A stretch of DNA of 64,000 nt from an uncultured Mycoplasmatota bacterium (lineage in GTDB: Bacteria; Bacillota_I; Bacilli_A; RF39; UBA660), in contig URHJ01000004.1 in NCBI GenBank assembly GCA_900547465.1, positions 1 through 64,000 on the forward strand, read 5' to 3'. The notes beneath the pieces are model-generated. The model ran no database searches. It was not told the DNA's origin and saw nothing but the letters and a program-made list of their open reading frames with translations. The position numbers were made by a program, and so were the translations under genes. Shown one piece after another: positions 35,301 through 43,865 of the stretch. Position 1 is the first letter of the stretch; the number at the start of each line of letters is the position of its first letter.

Positions 35301-36932
35301 TGAATGTCTTGCATAATTAGTATCAAGAGTTCTAGATAATTCTAAAGTATCTATTACAGGATTAGTAAATTCTCCTAAACCATACTTTTTATAAGCCATT
35401 TCCAAAAAAGAAACATCAAACTTTGCATTATGTGCAACCATTGGTAAGTCTCCAAACCACTCTACAAATCTTTTAACAGCATTTTCTTCATTATCTTTAT
35501 CTTCTAACATTTCATCTGTAATATTAGTAACATCAATAATTTTTTGTGGTAATTTTCTTCCTGGATTAATTAATTCATCATATTTTTCTAATATAACTCC
35601 ATTACAAATCTTAACTGCACCAATTTCAATAATAGAATCAGCACCACCAGCATTAAAACCAGTTGTTTCAAAGTCAAAAACAACATAAGTCTGTTCCAAC
35701 ATATTCTTATCATTTGGTCTTATTACAATATCAACATCATCATCTATTAAAGTTAACTCTGTTCCATAAATTGCTTTAAATGGTTCTTCTCCTTCAGCTA
35801 GACTTTTATTATGAGAAGTAACTAAATTAAAAACATGTGGAAAAGCTTGTACTCCATTGTGATCTGTTATAGCGATTGCTCTATGTCCCCACTTCATAGC
35901 TTGCTTTACTAAACTAACTTCATCTGCTATTCCGTCCATTTGACTCATCTTAGTATGACAATGTAGTTCAACTCTTTTAACTTCTGCTGTATCACAAACA
36001 TCTTCTACTTGTTTTTCCACTTTGATTATATCTCTAGCATTTAATACTAACTCTTTAGCAAAAGTATCATTCTTAGTATAACCTCTAATTTTTACCCAAG
36101 TACCTTTAGAAAGTTCACCCTGTAATCTTTTATACTCATCATCGTCTCTTACAAAAACTTTACAATAAATACTATCAGAGTAATCAGTTATCTTTAAAGT
36201 AATAATTTTAAAATCTGTTTTACTAGATTCAAAATAATCTACTCCAAAAATTTCAGCCTCTACTACTACGTTATTATCTTCACCAATCAAAGTTTTAATC
36301 TTAATTGGTTTATCCTCTATACTTCTACCAAGAATACTATTAGGATCTTTTTCTCTCCTAAATGGTCTTTTCTTTGGAACTTCTTTTTTTACTTCTTCTT
36401 TTTTCTCATAACTAATATTAGTACTTTCTTCTAATTCCTTTTTTATCTCATTTAAAACATTTTCATTTGCTCTAACTTCAATTGGAATTTCTTTATTATA
36501 ACCAAATCTAGAAAAGAACTTTTCTATTTTAGGCATACAATTATTTATTTTTTCTTCTTCTATTAAATTAGAAACAGAAAATAATAATCGATCATTTTCA
36601 AACATCAAAGAATCTTTATAAATTTCTGTAATCATCAAATCATTTTTCAATAACTTTAATAAATATGGGTAATATCCAATTAAATCTTGTTCATTTTTAT
36701 CTGTTACATTATATATAACTTGATAATTAGATATAGAAGAATCAATAAGAAATACATTTTCATCTAACTTTTCTACTATATCAACAGGTAAATAATTCTT
36801 AACTTCTATATATATAGTACAACTAGAATTCTTAGGAGATAGGTTTATTTTAGTTAATTTTGCATCAGAAAAATAAGACTCTATATCACATAAGTCTATT
36901 TTATTTAATAATGTTAATATCATCTTATCCAT
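32316..36932 (-). CDS. polC: DNA polymerase III alpha subunit, PolC type
   Basis: PolC is the main replicative polymerase of low-G+C Gram-positives. The roughly 1,538 residues carry, in order, an N-terminal domain and OB-fold, a PHP domain (VELHCHTKMSQMDG) interrupted by the DEDDh proofreading exonuclease (YVVFDFETTGFNAGG, with HNAKFDVSF and HHRGDYDAEGT), then the polymerase core (GSRGSVGSSFVATM, PDIDLNFS) and a C-terminal duplex-binding/HhH part (FNAIDGLGDTVANNI). The tail LPDSNQLSLF ends in a clamp-binding-like QLSLF. The ATG at 36932, 9 bases after AGGGGG, is preferred over an ATG 8 codons upstream. It follows a gene of unknown function. Confidence 0.97.
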   Translation of the reverse strand: MDKMILTLLNKIDLCDIESYFSDAKLTKINLSPKNSSCTIYIEVKNYLPVDIVEKLDENVFLIDSSISNYQVIYNVTDKNEQDLIGYYPYLLKLLKNDLMITEIYKDSLMFENDRLLFSVSNLIEEEKINNCMPKIEKFFSRFGYNKEIPIEVRANENVLNEIKKELEESTNISYEKKEEVKKEVPKKRPFRREKDPNSILGRSIEDKPIKIKTLIGEDNNVVVEAEIFGVDYFESSKTDFKIITLKITDYSDSIYCKVFVRDDDEYKRLQGELSKGTWVKIRGYTKNDTFAKELVLNARDIIKVEKQVEDVCDTAEVKRVELHCHTKMSQMDGIADEVSLVKQAMKWGHRAIAITDHNGVQAFPHVFNLVTSHNKSLAEGEEPFKAIYGTELTLIDDDVDIVIRPNDKNMLEQTYVVFDFETTGFNAGGADSIIEIGAVKICNGVILEKYDELINPGRKLPQKIIDVTNITDEMLEDKDNEENAVKRFVEWFGDLPMVAHNAKFDVSFLEMAYKKYGLGEFTNPVIDTLELSRTLDTNYARHSLSALVKRYQVPWDENAHHRGDYDAEGTALVFHKMLEKLDNRHIENMNQLDELVSRDEIHKYGQSYHVNILAKNKTGLKNLFKIVSLANTTYLYKTPRILRSVIEENREGLLIGSGCYEGEVFRQARRKSEDELSNIIRLYDYVEVQPLECYQHLVDSGEFGTTVELAAHLKKIIRVTEEAGKLIVATGDVHHIKREDKIYREIIVNQKVPGGGRHPLARYHLKEIPSQHFRTTDEMLNDFKFLEDDDLAYRIVVENTNKLADSVDIIEVIIDTGGIPFSPRVKSDDGKSYLDCPVVVTDLVYTKARDWYGEPLPYMIEERIATELYGDIVFKIISGRHEDIKDNLEEYNRVVHKQLHDEILKGSDNIKKIVTDYVKTSSEEELDEKSLEKKVKKTLGGVIGGGFDPIYLIAQRLVKHSNDEGYLVGSRGSVGSSFVATMMGITEVNPLPAHYRCEKCKLSIFDDSDGNSLGSSYSSGFDLPDKNCPHCDIPMLKDGQDMPFATFLGFNADKVPDIDLNFSDLNQASAHAYTKVLFGEDNVYRAGTIGTVADKTAFGFVKGYCEEHGITDMRTAEVERLAIGCTGVKRTTGQHPGGIVVVPDYMDVYDFTPFQFPAEDATKDWKTTHFDYHSIDQCLLKLDILGHSDPTQLRLIQLQSNTDIMKVPLDDKATMSIFTSTEALGVTKEEIMCNTGTLGIPEFGTPFTIKLVEDTKPTTFAELIKISGLSHGTDVWLGNAQELIQNNIVPFSETIGCRDDIMVYLMYRGLEPIKAFKIMEFVRKGRASKPKDHDQWIEYEELMRKSNIPEWFIGSCAKIKYMFPKAHAAAYVISAFRIAWYKVHMPVYFYASWYSCKATDVDVEAMIKGYDAIKTRIIDIQNKGYEATNKENGQAESLKVALEAAARGIKFLNVDLYESEATVWKAKNDTEIYPPFNAIDGLGDTVANNIVEERKKGTFLSKEDVQVRAKVSGTLIEKMTELGVLKGLPDSNQLSLF

Positions 36933-36955
36933 TATACTGCCCCCTAAAAAAGTCA

Positions 36956-37795
36956 TTAAATTATTTCTAACTCATCAATTTTTACAATATGTCTTTGATT
37001 TCTAATACAGAAATCTATAAAAGAATATAAATCAAATTTCTTAAGTTGTCTTTCATATGGATATTTAAAAGTATCATATAAAATATTATCTCTAGCCATA
37101 TAATTAGATATTTCGTCTTCTTCTACACCTAGATACATTAACCAATATGGATAAATCTGTTTTTTCAAGAATTTCAAAGTATTATCTCCAGTTAAGTAAT
37201 GACTCTTTGAAGACATTCTAGTCGCAAATTCATTTATAATCGCAAGTTCAACAATCGCCTCTACTATATCTTTATAATCTTCTTGATAATGTTTTAATTC
37301 TTTTTTTACTATTTCAAATACTAATTTAGTAATTGTTTTTAATGGATCTTCTTCAGTAAACTTCTTACCCCAAACAATAGTATTTACTTTTGCATTTTTA
37401 ACTTCTTCTACATCAATAATATCTAATTGTTCTGGCACAATTAAAACATGATAAAGCTTAATATCAAAACGAAGAATATCTTTCAATTCACTAATAGCTT
37501 TCTTTTTATTTTCATCCCAAGCTTTTAAAATTTCTATTCTAAATCTTTCTGTTTGCTTTTTTAATTTTTCATATTCTTTTGTTTCTAACATGATATTATA
37601 AATTGTATCATCATTAGGTATAAAATTTTTTGGATCTTTTAATATCAATTGATTATCTCTAAAAGTTTGATTATATTCTTTTTTATAATTAACCCAAATT
37701 TTTTGTTTTAATTTGTGAATACTTTCAGAAATAGATGCTTGAAATAATAAGTTCCAAATTAATATATAATCATTAACATCAAATTTCAAATTCAT
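36956..37795 (-). CDS. Hypothetical protein upstream of polC
   Basis: This 279-residue, mainly helical, charged protein has no membrane segment. Distinct stretches are NDYILIWNLLFQASISESIH at the start, AKVNTIVWGKKFTEEDPLKT in the middle and a region with YPYWLMYLGVEEDEI. I do not recognise a family. It ends 23 bases before the polC start and reads the same way, so it is probably in the polC transcript. A promoter-like TATATT lies upstream, behind the terminator of the CDF gene. Confidence 0.7.
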   Translation of the reverse strand: MNLKFDVNDYILIWNLLFQASISESIHKLKQKIWVNYKKEYNQTFRDNQLILKDPKNFIPNDDTIYNIMLETKEYEKLKKQTERFRIEILKAWDENKKKAISELKDILRFDIKLYHVLIVPEQLDIIDVEEVKNAKVNTIVWGKKFTEEDPLKTITKLVFEIVKKELKHYQEDYKDIVEAIVELAIINEFATRMSSKSHYLTGDNTLKFLKKQIYPYWLMYLGVEEDEISNYMARDNILYDTFKYPYERQLKKFDLYSFIDFCIRNQRHIVKIDELEII

Positions 37796-37835
37796 ACAGC
37801 TTCACCCTTACTACAAATATAATATATCATAAAAA

Positions 37836-37856
37836 AAAAACGATTGAAACGTTTTT
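37836..37856 (-). terminator. Terminator downstream of the CDF transporter
   Basis: AAAAACG and CGTTTTT arms pair around a 7-base loop, followed by a long T-run on the minus strand. Confidence 0.75.
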
Positions 37857-37879
37857 AAACAAATTTGTAACTTTATTTT

Positions 37880-38740
37880 CTATATTGGATTAACATGAAT
37901 AACAGTTAAGTAAATTTCTGGTAATTTACGAGCAATTTCCCTTTCTAAATTATCCGCAATTTCATGACTTTCAAACGTTGACATATTACCATCTACAAAG
38001 ATAGTAAAAGATATTTGATACCTATATCCTACAGGTGTTGCATTAAAATGATTTATCTTTTTAATTTGTTTATTTTTTCTTATTATTTTCAAGACTTTTT
38101 CTCTAGTTTCAATTGATAAAGATTTATCCATCAAAACATCGTAACTTTCCTTAAATATTTGAAAAGATGTAACCATAATCCATAATGAAATAATCATACC
38201 AACTACTCCATCTAAAAAATATATTCCCCTAGTAGAAAGAAGACAAGATATTAAGTTAAATGTAGTTATTATACAATCATTTCTATGATCTTTACTATTA
38301 GCCTCTACTAATAAGTTATTATACTTTTTAGAAATTTTACTTGTATATAAATATAAGCAAGCTTTAACTATTATTGTTATAATACAAACTATAATTAACC
38401 AGATTGATGATATGTACTTTTCTTGTTTAATAAAACTAAAAAATGAATCTATTAATATTTTCCCTGCAACTAAAATCATCACAACACTAATTAACATAGA
38501 GTAAATATATTCAGCTTTACCATGTCCTAAATTATGATCATCATCAGATGGGCGTGATGCAATCTTATTTCCTATAAAAGTCATTAAAGAAGATAAGATA
38601 TCACCTGCACTATTAACACTATCCGCAATCATAGATTGAGAACTACTCATAAATCCAACTATTCCCTTAATTATTAAAAGAAATAAATTACCAACTATTC
38701 CAAATAGACTAGCTTTTTTAGCACTACTATAACGATCCAT
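37880..38740 (-). CDS. Cation diffusion facilitator family transporter
   Basis: CDF proteins export divalent cations such as zinc, manganese or iron by proton exchange. The 286-residue protein has six membrane helices and a C-terminal cytoplasmic ferredoxin-like domain. Family marks include SMIADSVNSAGDILSS with the helix II aspartates, DDHNLGHGKAEY, and HRNDC-like SKDHRNDCIITT in helix V. The start at 38740 follows GAGGG; an earlier ATG at 38794 lies well inside the upstream gene. It overlaps the amidotransferase by 14 bases, so the genes are coupled. Metal specificity cannot be read with certainty. Confidence 0.93.
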   Translation of the reverse strand: MDRYSSAKKASLFGIVGNLFLLIIKGIVGFMSSSQSMIADSVNSAGDILSSLMTFIGNKIASRPSDDDHNLGHGKAEYIYSMLISVVMILVAGKILIDSFFSFIKQEKYISSIWLIIVCIITIIVKACLYLYTSKISKKYNNLLVEANSKDHRNDCIITTFNLISCLLSTRGIYFLDGVVGMIISLWIMVTSFQIFKESYDVLMDKSLSIETREKVLKIIRKNKQIKKINHFNATPVGYRYQISFTIFVDGNMSTFESHEIADNLEREIARKLPEIYLTVIHVNPI

Positions 38741-39443
38741 GGTATTCCCTCTTTCTATTTTTACACGAATTAATAAAACTTTGAAAAATAGCATTATGTT
38801 TTTGATCTATTTTATATAAACTTTCAGGATGATATCTAACACCCATATAAAACTTCTTACCTTTACTTTCAACAACTTCAATATTACCATCACAATCTAA
38901 TGCAACTACATCTAACAATGGATGTTTATCTACTACATTTTTATGTCTAGAATTTACTTGCATACTATCTGTTTGAACAGTAGAATAAAATTTTGAATCT
39001 TTATCTATAATTTGAATATCATGAGCATAAATCTCTTTTCTTCTATTATGACACTCAGGTTTTTCAACATGTTTAATTGTACCACCTAAGGCATCAACAA
39101 TACAATTTTGTCCTGCACATATACCTAAACAAGGAATATCATTATCATAACAATATTTAGCTATAAAGAATTCAAATACTTCATTTGTAGTACCACCTTG
39201 TAAAATAATTCCATCACATAGATTAATTTGATTAATAATATCATCTTTTCTTAAGATATCACCAAACTCGTTCCAATTGTCTCTACAATAAATCAATTCT
39301 TCATTAGACGCTAATATTCCAATAGCTATTGCTCCATTATCAAAAATAGCTTGTTTTACTTCATCTCTTATATATGTATCAGTTCTTTGCTTTTCACTAT
39401 TATAATGCTTGCCAACAATACCAATTATAACTTTATTTGCCAT
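38727..39443 (-). CDS. Class I glutamine amidotransferase-like hydrolase (PuuD/peptidase C26 family)
   Basis: This 238-residue cytoplasmic protein has GGTTNEVFEFFIAKYC, nucleophile Cys in CLGICAGQN, and the His-Glu pair in VRYHPES. These are the hallmarks of gamma-glutamyl-gamma-aminobutyrate hydrolases and relatives, which cleave gamma-glutamyl amides. Substrate may differ from PuuD, since no putrescine-pathway genes are nearby. It overlaps the GNAT gene upstream by 19 bases and the CDF gene downstream by 14 bases, giving a three-gene coupled unit. Confidence 0.87.
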   Translation of the reverse strand: MANKVIIGIVGKHYNSEKQRTDTYIRDEVKQAIFDNGAIAIGILASNEELIYCRDNWNEFGDILRKDDIINQINLCDGIILQGGTTNEVFEFFIAKYCYDNDIPCLGICAGQNCIVDALGGTIKHVEKPECHNRRKEIYAHDIQIIDKDSKFYSTVQTDSMQVNSRHKNVVDKHPLLDVVALDCDGNIEVVESKGKKFYMGVRYHPESLYKIDQKHNAIFQSFINSCKNRKREYHGSL

Positions 39444-39898
39444 AAACTTTCACTCCAACTTTCACCACTATATTTAAATCCTAATTTTTTATAGTATTCA
39501 TTTAATTTTTTATTATGAGCAACACAATCTAATCTTAAATACTCCTTATTATCTTCTTTTGCTTTATTAATTGCAAATAATATTAACTTTTTCCCCAATC
39601 CATTAGTATTAAGTTTAGTTGCAAAATGATGAATGTAATATGCATTAAATAAAGTACTATCACTCCAATATTTTTCATCAGCATCTTTTAAAAGAAATCC
39701 CCCTAATACATCTTTATCGTCTTTTATTATATATAATTTATTTAAATGTTTCCTAAAGTAATTAATATCATATTTTATTGGATAAGATGTTACTTTCCAT
39801 TGGTTAACTTTCTTCTCTTCTAACCATTTGCATCGAGAAATAATTATATTATGAAACTCTTCTAACTCACCTTCCCTAGCAACTTCTATTTTATACAT
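39425..39898 (-). CDS. GNAT-family acetyltransferase
   Basis: This 157-residue protein has the GNAT fold: VLGGFLLKDAD (strand 4 region), YYIHHFATKLNTNGLGKKL (acetyl-CoA-binding region, in place of the usual Q/R-x-x-G-x-G/A), LRLDCVAHNKKLNEYYKKLGF and a C-terminal strand. It would acetylate an amine of an unknown small molecule or protein. The start at 39898 follows GGTGAT; a GTG three codons upstream overlaps that site. It heads the GNAT-amidotransferase-CDF unit. Confidence 0.88.
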   Translation of the reverse strand: MYKIEVAREGELEEFHNIIISRCKWLEEKKVNQWKVTSYPIKYDINYFRKHLNKLYIIKDDKDVLGGFLLKDADEKYWSDSTLFNAYYIHHFATKLNTNGLGKKLILFAINKAKEDNKEYLRLDCVAHNKKLNEYYKKLGFKYSGESWSESLWQIKL

Positions 39899-39930
39899 TC
39901 TTATCACCAGCCTTATTCTTATATTATAAC

Positions 39931-39952
39931 AAAAACAGTGCTATTAAGCACT
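39931..39952 (-). terminator. Terminator of the TetR gene
   Basis: AGTGCT-TAAT-AGCACT is followed by GTTTTTG on the minus strand. Confidence 0.75.
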
Positions 39953-39961
39953 TAAAAATAT

Positions 39962-40561
39962 TTAAGAAAGTAAAGATAGGATAGTCTCAACAACAATTTC
40001 TTTCATACTTAAAAAATCTAATTCACTATGTTTATGATAAACAACCTCATGACATAGATTATCAACAAGACCAATACTAATATGAATCTTTTCTTTTTGA
40101 TTCTTTGTATTTATTCCATTTTTTGTTAATTCACTAGATATTTTATCTGTTATTCTAATTTCATTTTCATGAAATATATCAGCTATCTCACTATCTAAAT
40201 GACTCATTGCCATCAACTCTTCATGAGCCTTTTTACTCATCGTATGTGTCTTTATAAAACTATCTATTAGTCTAGAAATAACATCTTTCAAGTTACTCTT
40301 ATCAAATTTATTTTCTTTTAAAATATCAATCATAGGAAACATAATTTTATTAGAATAATCCTTAACACCTTCTATAAATATATCCCTTTTATCTTTAAAG
40401 TACTGATAAATTATACCTGTTGATACTCCAGCATATTTAGCTATATCAACACAAGTCACGTTGTGGTAGCCTTTAGTACACATTAATTCAAAACCTTTTT
40501 CAATAATTTTATTTTTCTTTTCTATTGAACTTTTCTTAATTGGTTCTCTAATCTGTCCCAT
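39962..40561 (-). CDS. TetR-family transcriptional regulator
   Basis: This 199-residue protein has the N-terminal TetR helix-turn-helix (EKGFELMCTKGYHNVTCVDIAKYAGVSTGIIYQYFKDK, roughly residues 20-60) and a helical ligand-binding C-terminal domain. It lies directly downstream of the ABC exporter genes, in the same direction, and probably represses them by binding the perfect palindrome next to their promoter (43723-43740). The effector is unknown. A hairpin separates it from the permease gene, so its level may be lower than that of the transporter. Confidence 0.92.
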   Translation of the reverse strand: MGQIREPIKKSSIEKKNKIIEKGFELMCTKGYHNVTCVDIAKYAGVSTGIIYQYFKDKRDIFIEGVKDYSNKIMFPMIDILKENKFDKSNLKDVISRLIDSFIKTHTMSKKAHEELMAMSHLDSEIADIFHENEIRITDKISSELTKNGINTKNQKEKIHISIGLVDNLCHEVVYHKHSELDFLSMKEIVVETILSLLS

Positions 40562-40585
40562 GAGATCATCTCCTAATTCTTAATT

Positions 40586-40621
40586 TAAAAGAGTACATTA
40601 TTATTCTAACATACTCTTTAA
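40586..40621 (-). terminator. Attenuator-like hairpin between permease and TetR genes
   Basis: AAAGAGTA and TACTCTTT pair around a 16-base loop and are followed by TTAAATT. It probably ends or reduces transcription into the TetR gene. Confidence 0.5.
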
Positions 40622-40630
40622 AATTTTACA

Positions 40631-42991
40631 CTATTCATTACCCTTTAAGCTTGTTACCATATCTATATTATTTATCTTTTTTGATAATATCTTAGATACT
40701 ATATAACTAGTTAAGAATGTACCAATAATTGCATAAACATAAGTCATAATACTTATATTAGCACCAAAATCATAACTTTCTTCAATAGCCGTTTTAAATA
40801 ACCAATCTGTTAAATAAAATCCTGCTGGAAGTCCTAAGATAATAGATATCACTGCAATTATATTATTTTGTTTAATAAATATTTTTCTAATTTGACGATC
40901 TCTAAATCCTAATACTTTCAATGTTGCGAATTGGTATTCCTTCTCTGTATAAGATAAAACACACATATTATATATTATTACAGAACCTAATACAATCGCA
41001 ATGAAGATAATAAGTACTATCATAGATTTCATAGTTGATAACATATTACTCATTCCCTCTTCTAATGAGTTAATATCTTGAATCAATAAAACATTATCTA
41101 TTTCTTTAGTATTACTTAAATCTTTATCTGTATATAGTGAATCTGCCTTATATGTATTACCTAATTTTTCATAATAATCTCTAGTAATAGTCATATTCTG
41201 ATTTTGTGGATCCTTATTAAATCCTACTATTTTAGATTTATAGTACTTATCACTACCTACAATCTTCCATGTTATAATATCACCTTTTTTATATCCCATA
41301 GTAGATGCAAGTTTATAAGTAATATATACACCATCTTCACTATCTAATTTAATAAACTTACCCTTATTATCAACAAATCTAACTTTATTAGAAGCATCTG
41401 TTATAAGTACATTATTAGATTCTTTTTTACCATCTTTATTCTTTATTTCAATTAAACTTGCCTGTGATGTAGCACTTCCATATTTATCTTTTAACTTATT
41501 TAAATTACTTTCTGATATATCAGACTTTAAAGATAATTTATAAGAGAAATTGTATAAATCTTCAAATTGTAATTTTATAAAAGAATTTAAGCTATCTAAC
41601 ATACCAAAAGCACATACTATTAACATACAACAACCAGTTATACCAACAATTCCAGTTAGTGTTCTAGCTTTATTTCTAAACATATCTCTAAGATTCCATT
41701 TAGTAGAGAAATTTAATTTTTTAAATATTCCCTTAGTTGTTAGCAAAAGACTTGTTGCTTTTACTTTAGGAGACTCTGGTCTTAAAGTATCAGCTGGAGA
41801 TAAGATTAAATTCTTACGACATGCTATGAAACTAACTACAACTACAGCTAAAACTACTAAAGCTGCACAAACAAAGCAAGAAGCCATTAATACTGGAGTT
41901 CCATTAGGTATTTCAAAAAAACTCATTTCCAAATTTATAAATAAATTACCAATACCATAATATCCTGCTATAATACCACAAATTGATGCTACTAATGATA
42001 TCCAGAAACCATAACTCATATAATGTAAGAATATTTTATAATTCTTAAACCCTAAAGCCTTAAGTGTTCCAATTTGAACTCTTTGATTTTTAACAACACG
42101 TGTCATTGTTGTAATTACTGATAACATTGCAATAAATATAAATAGACCTGAAAATACTCCAATATATGTTTTACCTTCATCAATTTCTCCTTGATATTGC
42201 CTGTAAGATGTAGAATCCTCAATTTTAATAACTGTCTTAGCGTTATCTATTTTTTTCTCTATTTCATCTTTTACTTTAGCATCATTCTTTTTATTAGAAA
42301 CATCAACCATAACATAATTGAATACTAATTCATCTTTATAGTTAAAGTCCATCTTATCTAAATCTTCTTCCATAACACCTAAACTAGAAGCTGCTTTTGA
42401 TTTAATATATCCTTCTAATTCATTACTTGATAAATAAGCAAAACCAAATTCTTCATGATTAGGATATAACTCTGACTCATCTTTAACATCATATACATGA
42501 TCAGGTACATTAATAAATCCTAAAACTTTTTCCTTAAAAGTATAACCATCATACTTAATAGTTATCTCATCACCAATTTTTATTTTATTTGCATCAGCAT
42601 AAAAAGCATCTAACCAAATACCCTTTTTATCTACATCAAATTTTTCTCCTTTAACAACATAAAACTTTGATATTTTATTTGATTCAATAAAATTAGTAAG
42701 TAGTGTTTTATCACCATCCGTTTTTGTTGTTATTGATAGTTTTCTTTCTGCACTTTTTACATGATCTATCTTCTTAATATTATCCAAATCTTCTCTTGTA
42801 AAATTGGCACCTATTACATTTAAATCTTGTAAATTATTCTCTTTGTAAAATTTATCTGCTGTATACTGCATACCCATCATATAACTTTCAATTCCGCTAT
42901 ATGCTAATACACCAATAAATACCATTAAGAATATTGTGATAAATTGACTAAGATTATGTTTGATATCACGTAACATTTTCTTTCTTAACAT
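40631..42991 (-). CDS. ABC transporter permease, FtsX/MacB type
   Basis: This 786-residue membrane protein has an N-terminal helix (ITIFLMVFIGVLAYSGIE), a large extracytoplasmic domain, three helices (about 285-400) forming the first FtsX domain, a second helix/loop module, and three final helices forming a second FtsX domain (LGSVIIYNMCVLSYTEKEYQFATLKVLGF). Two FtsX domains separated by roughly 340 residues are usual for antimicrobial-peptide or lipid exporters of Bacillota. It starts one base after the ATPase gene ends. The substrate cannot be read from sequence. Confidence 0.92.
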   Translation of the reverse strand: MLRKKMLRDIKHNLSQFITIFLMVFIGVLAYSGIESYMMGMQYTADKFYKENNLQDLNVIGANFTREDLDNIKKIDHVKSAERKLSITTKTDGDKTLLTNFIESNKISKFYVVKGEKFDVDKKGIWLDAFYADANKIKIGDEITIKYDGYTFKEKVLGFINVPDHVYDVKDESELYPNHEEFGFAYLSSNELEGYIKSKAASSLGVMEEDLDKMDFNYKDELVFNYVMVDVSNKKNDAKVKDEIEKKIDNAKTVIKIEDSTSYRQYQGEIDEGKTYIGVFSGLFIFIAMLSVITTMTRVVKNQRVQIGTLKALGFKNYKIFLHYMSYGFWISLVASICGIIAGYYGIGNLFINLEMSFFEIPNGTPVLMASCFVCAALVVLAVVVVSFIACRKNLILSPADTLRPESPKVKATSLLLTTKGIFKKLNFSTKWNLRDMFRNKARTLTGIVGITGCCMLIVCAFGMLDSLNSFIKLQFEDLYNFSYKLSLKSDISESNLNKLKDKYGSATSQASLIEIKNKDGKKESNNVLITDASNKVRFVDNKGKFIKLDSEDGVYITYKLASTMGYKKGDIITWKIVGSDKYYKSKIVGFNKDPQNQNMTITRDYYEKLGNTYKADSLYTDKDLSNTKEIDNVLLIQDINSLEEGMSNMLSTMKSMIVLIIFIAIVLGSVIIYNMCVLSYTEKEYQFATLKVLGFRDRQIRKIFIKQNNIIAVISIILGLPAGFYLTDWLFKTAIEESYDFGANISIMTYVYAIIGTFLTSYIVSKILSKKINNIDMVTSLKGNE

Positions 42992-42992
42992 A

Positions 42993-43703
42993 TTACCACA
43001 CTACCTCATCAATATTTTTAGGTTTCTTATTTTCTACAACACTGTCAATTTGTCCATTTTTAATTCTAATTACACGATCAGCTACTTCTGCAATTAAAGC
43101 ATTATGAGTAACTATAACAACAGTATTTTCACCGTTATTAGCATCACAACATTTCTTTAATAACTTCAAAACTTCTACACCTGTTTTAGAATCAAGTGCA
43201 CCAGTTGGTTCATCACATAATAATATTTTAGGATTCTTAGCTATTGCACGTGCAATTGAAACTCTCTGTTGTTCCCCTCCAGATAATTGATTTGGAAACT
43301 TTGTTAAATGTTTAGAAAGTCCAACATCTTTTAATATTTTCTTTGCACTTCTTGACTTTTTTACTATATCTCTTACTATTTCAACATTTTCTAAAACTGT
43401 AAGAGTTGGTAAGATATTATAAAACTGAAATATAAATCCTACATTTTCTGCTCTATACTCACTCATTTCATTAGCATTGTATTTTTCAATATTTTCTCCA
43501 TCTATAACAATACTTCCGCTTGTTGCTTGGTCCATTCCGCCAAGTAAATTTAAAAGTGTTGATTTTCCAGCACCACTAGGTCCTAAAATAACAACAAATT
43601 CGCCTTTAGGTATACTAAATGATATACCATCTAAAGCATTGAAACTTGCATCACCCACTTCATATGTTTTTGTGACATTTTCAAATTTAATAAAATCCTT
43701 CAT
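42993..43703 (-). CDS. ABC transporter ATP-binding protein, MacB/LolD type
   Basis: This 236-residue ATPase has Walker [11 protein letters not shown]-loop [18 protein letters not shown], signature [14 protein letters not shown], Walker [13 protein letters not shown] and H-loop VVIVTHN. The sequence is closest to the MacB/LolD/FtsE group that drives extracellular work through FtsX-type permeases. It is the first gene of the exporter operon and starts behind AAAGGAAATAGG, 20 bases from the TetR-type operator palindrome. Confidence 0.95.
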   Translation of the reverse strand: MKDFIKFENVTKTYEVGDASFNALDGISFSIPKGEFVVILGPSGAGKSTLLNLLGGMDQATSGSIVIDGENIEKYNANEMSEYRAENVGFIFQFYNILPTLTVLENVEIVRDIVKKSRSAKKILKDVGLSKHLTKFPNQLSGGEQQRVSIARAIAKNPKILLCDEPTGALDSKTGVEVLKLLKKCCDANNGENTVVIVTHNALIAEVADRVIRIKNGQIDSVVENKKPKNIDEVVW

Positions 43704-43722
43704 TTTTACCTATTTCCTTTCG

Positions 43723-43740
43723 TATGAAATTAATTTCATA
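43723..43740. promoter_or_regulatory. Perfect 18-bp palindromic operator of the ABC exporter operon
   Basis: TATGAAATTAATTTCATA is fully self-complementary and sits just downstream of the -10 box, where a bound repressor would block initiation. The TetR gene in the operon is the obvious candidate. Confidence 0.75.
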
Positions 43741-43743
43741 TTA

Positions 43744-43772
43744 AATATACTATAATTTTATGTTAAATGCAA
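43744..43772 (-). promoter_or_regulatory. Sigma-A type promoter of the ABC exporter operon
   Basis: TTGCAT and TATATT are separated by 17 bases, with the palindrome directly following. Confidence 0.7.
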
Positions 43773-43809
43773 CAACAAAATAAAACTTTTTTCATATTAC
43801 TAAAAACCA

Positions 43810-43838
43810 TTGATTTATATAATGATTTTTGGTATTAT
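43810..43838 (+). promoter_or_regulatory. Sigma-A type promoter of the transglutaminase-like gene
   Basis: TTGATT and TATTAT are separated by 17 bases, with a TGG extension before the -10, about 28 bases upstream of the start codon. Confidence 0.65.
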
Positions 43839-43865
43839 ATCACATGCAAGAAAGGGGAGATTTCA

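Noticed and set aside
33827..35320. Plus-strand frames inside polC
   Set aside because: Antisense shadows rich in His and Tyr with no ribosome binding sites.
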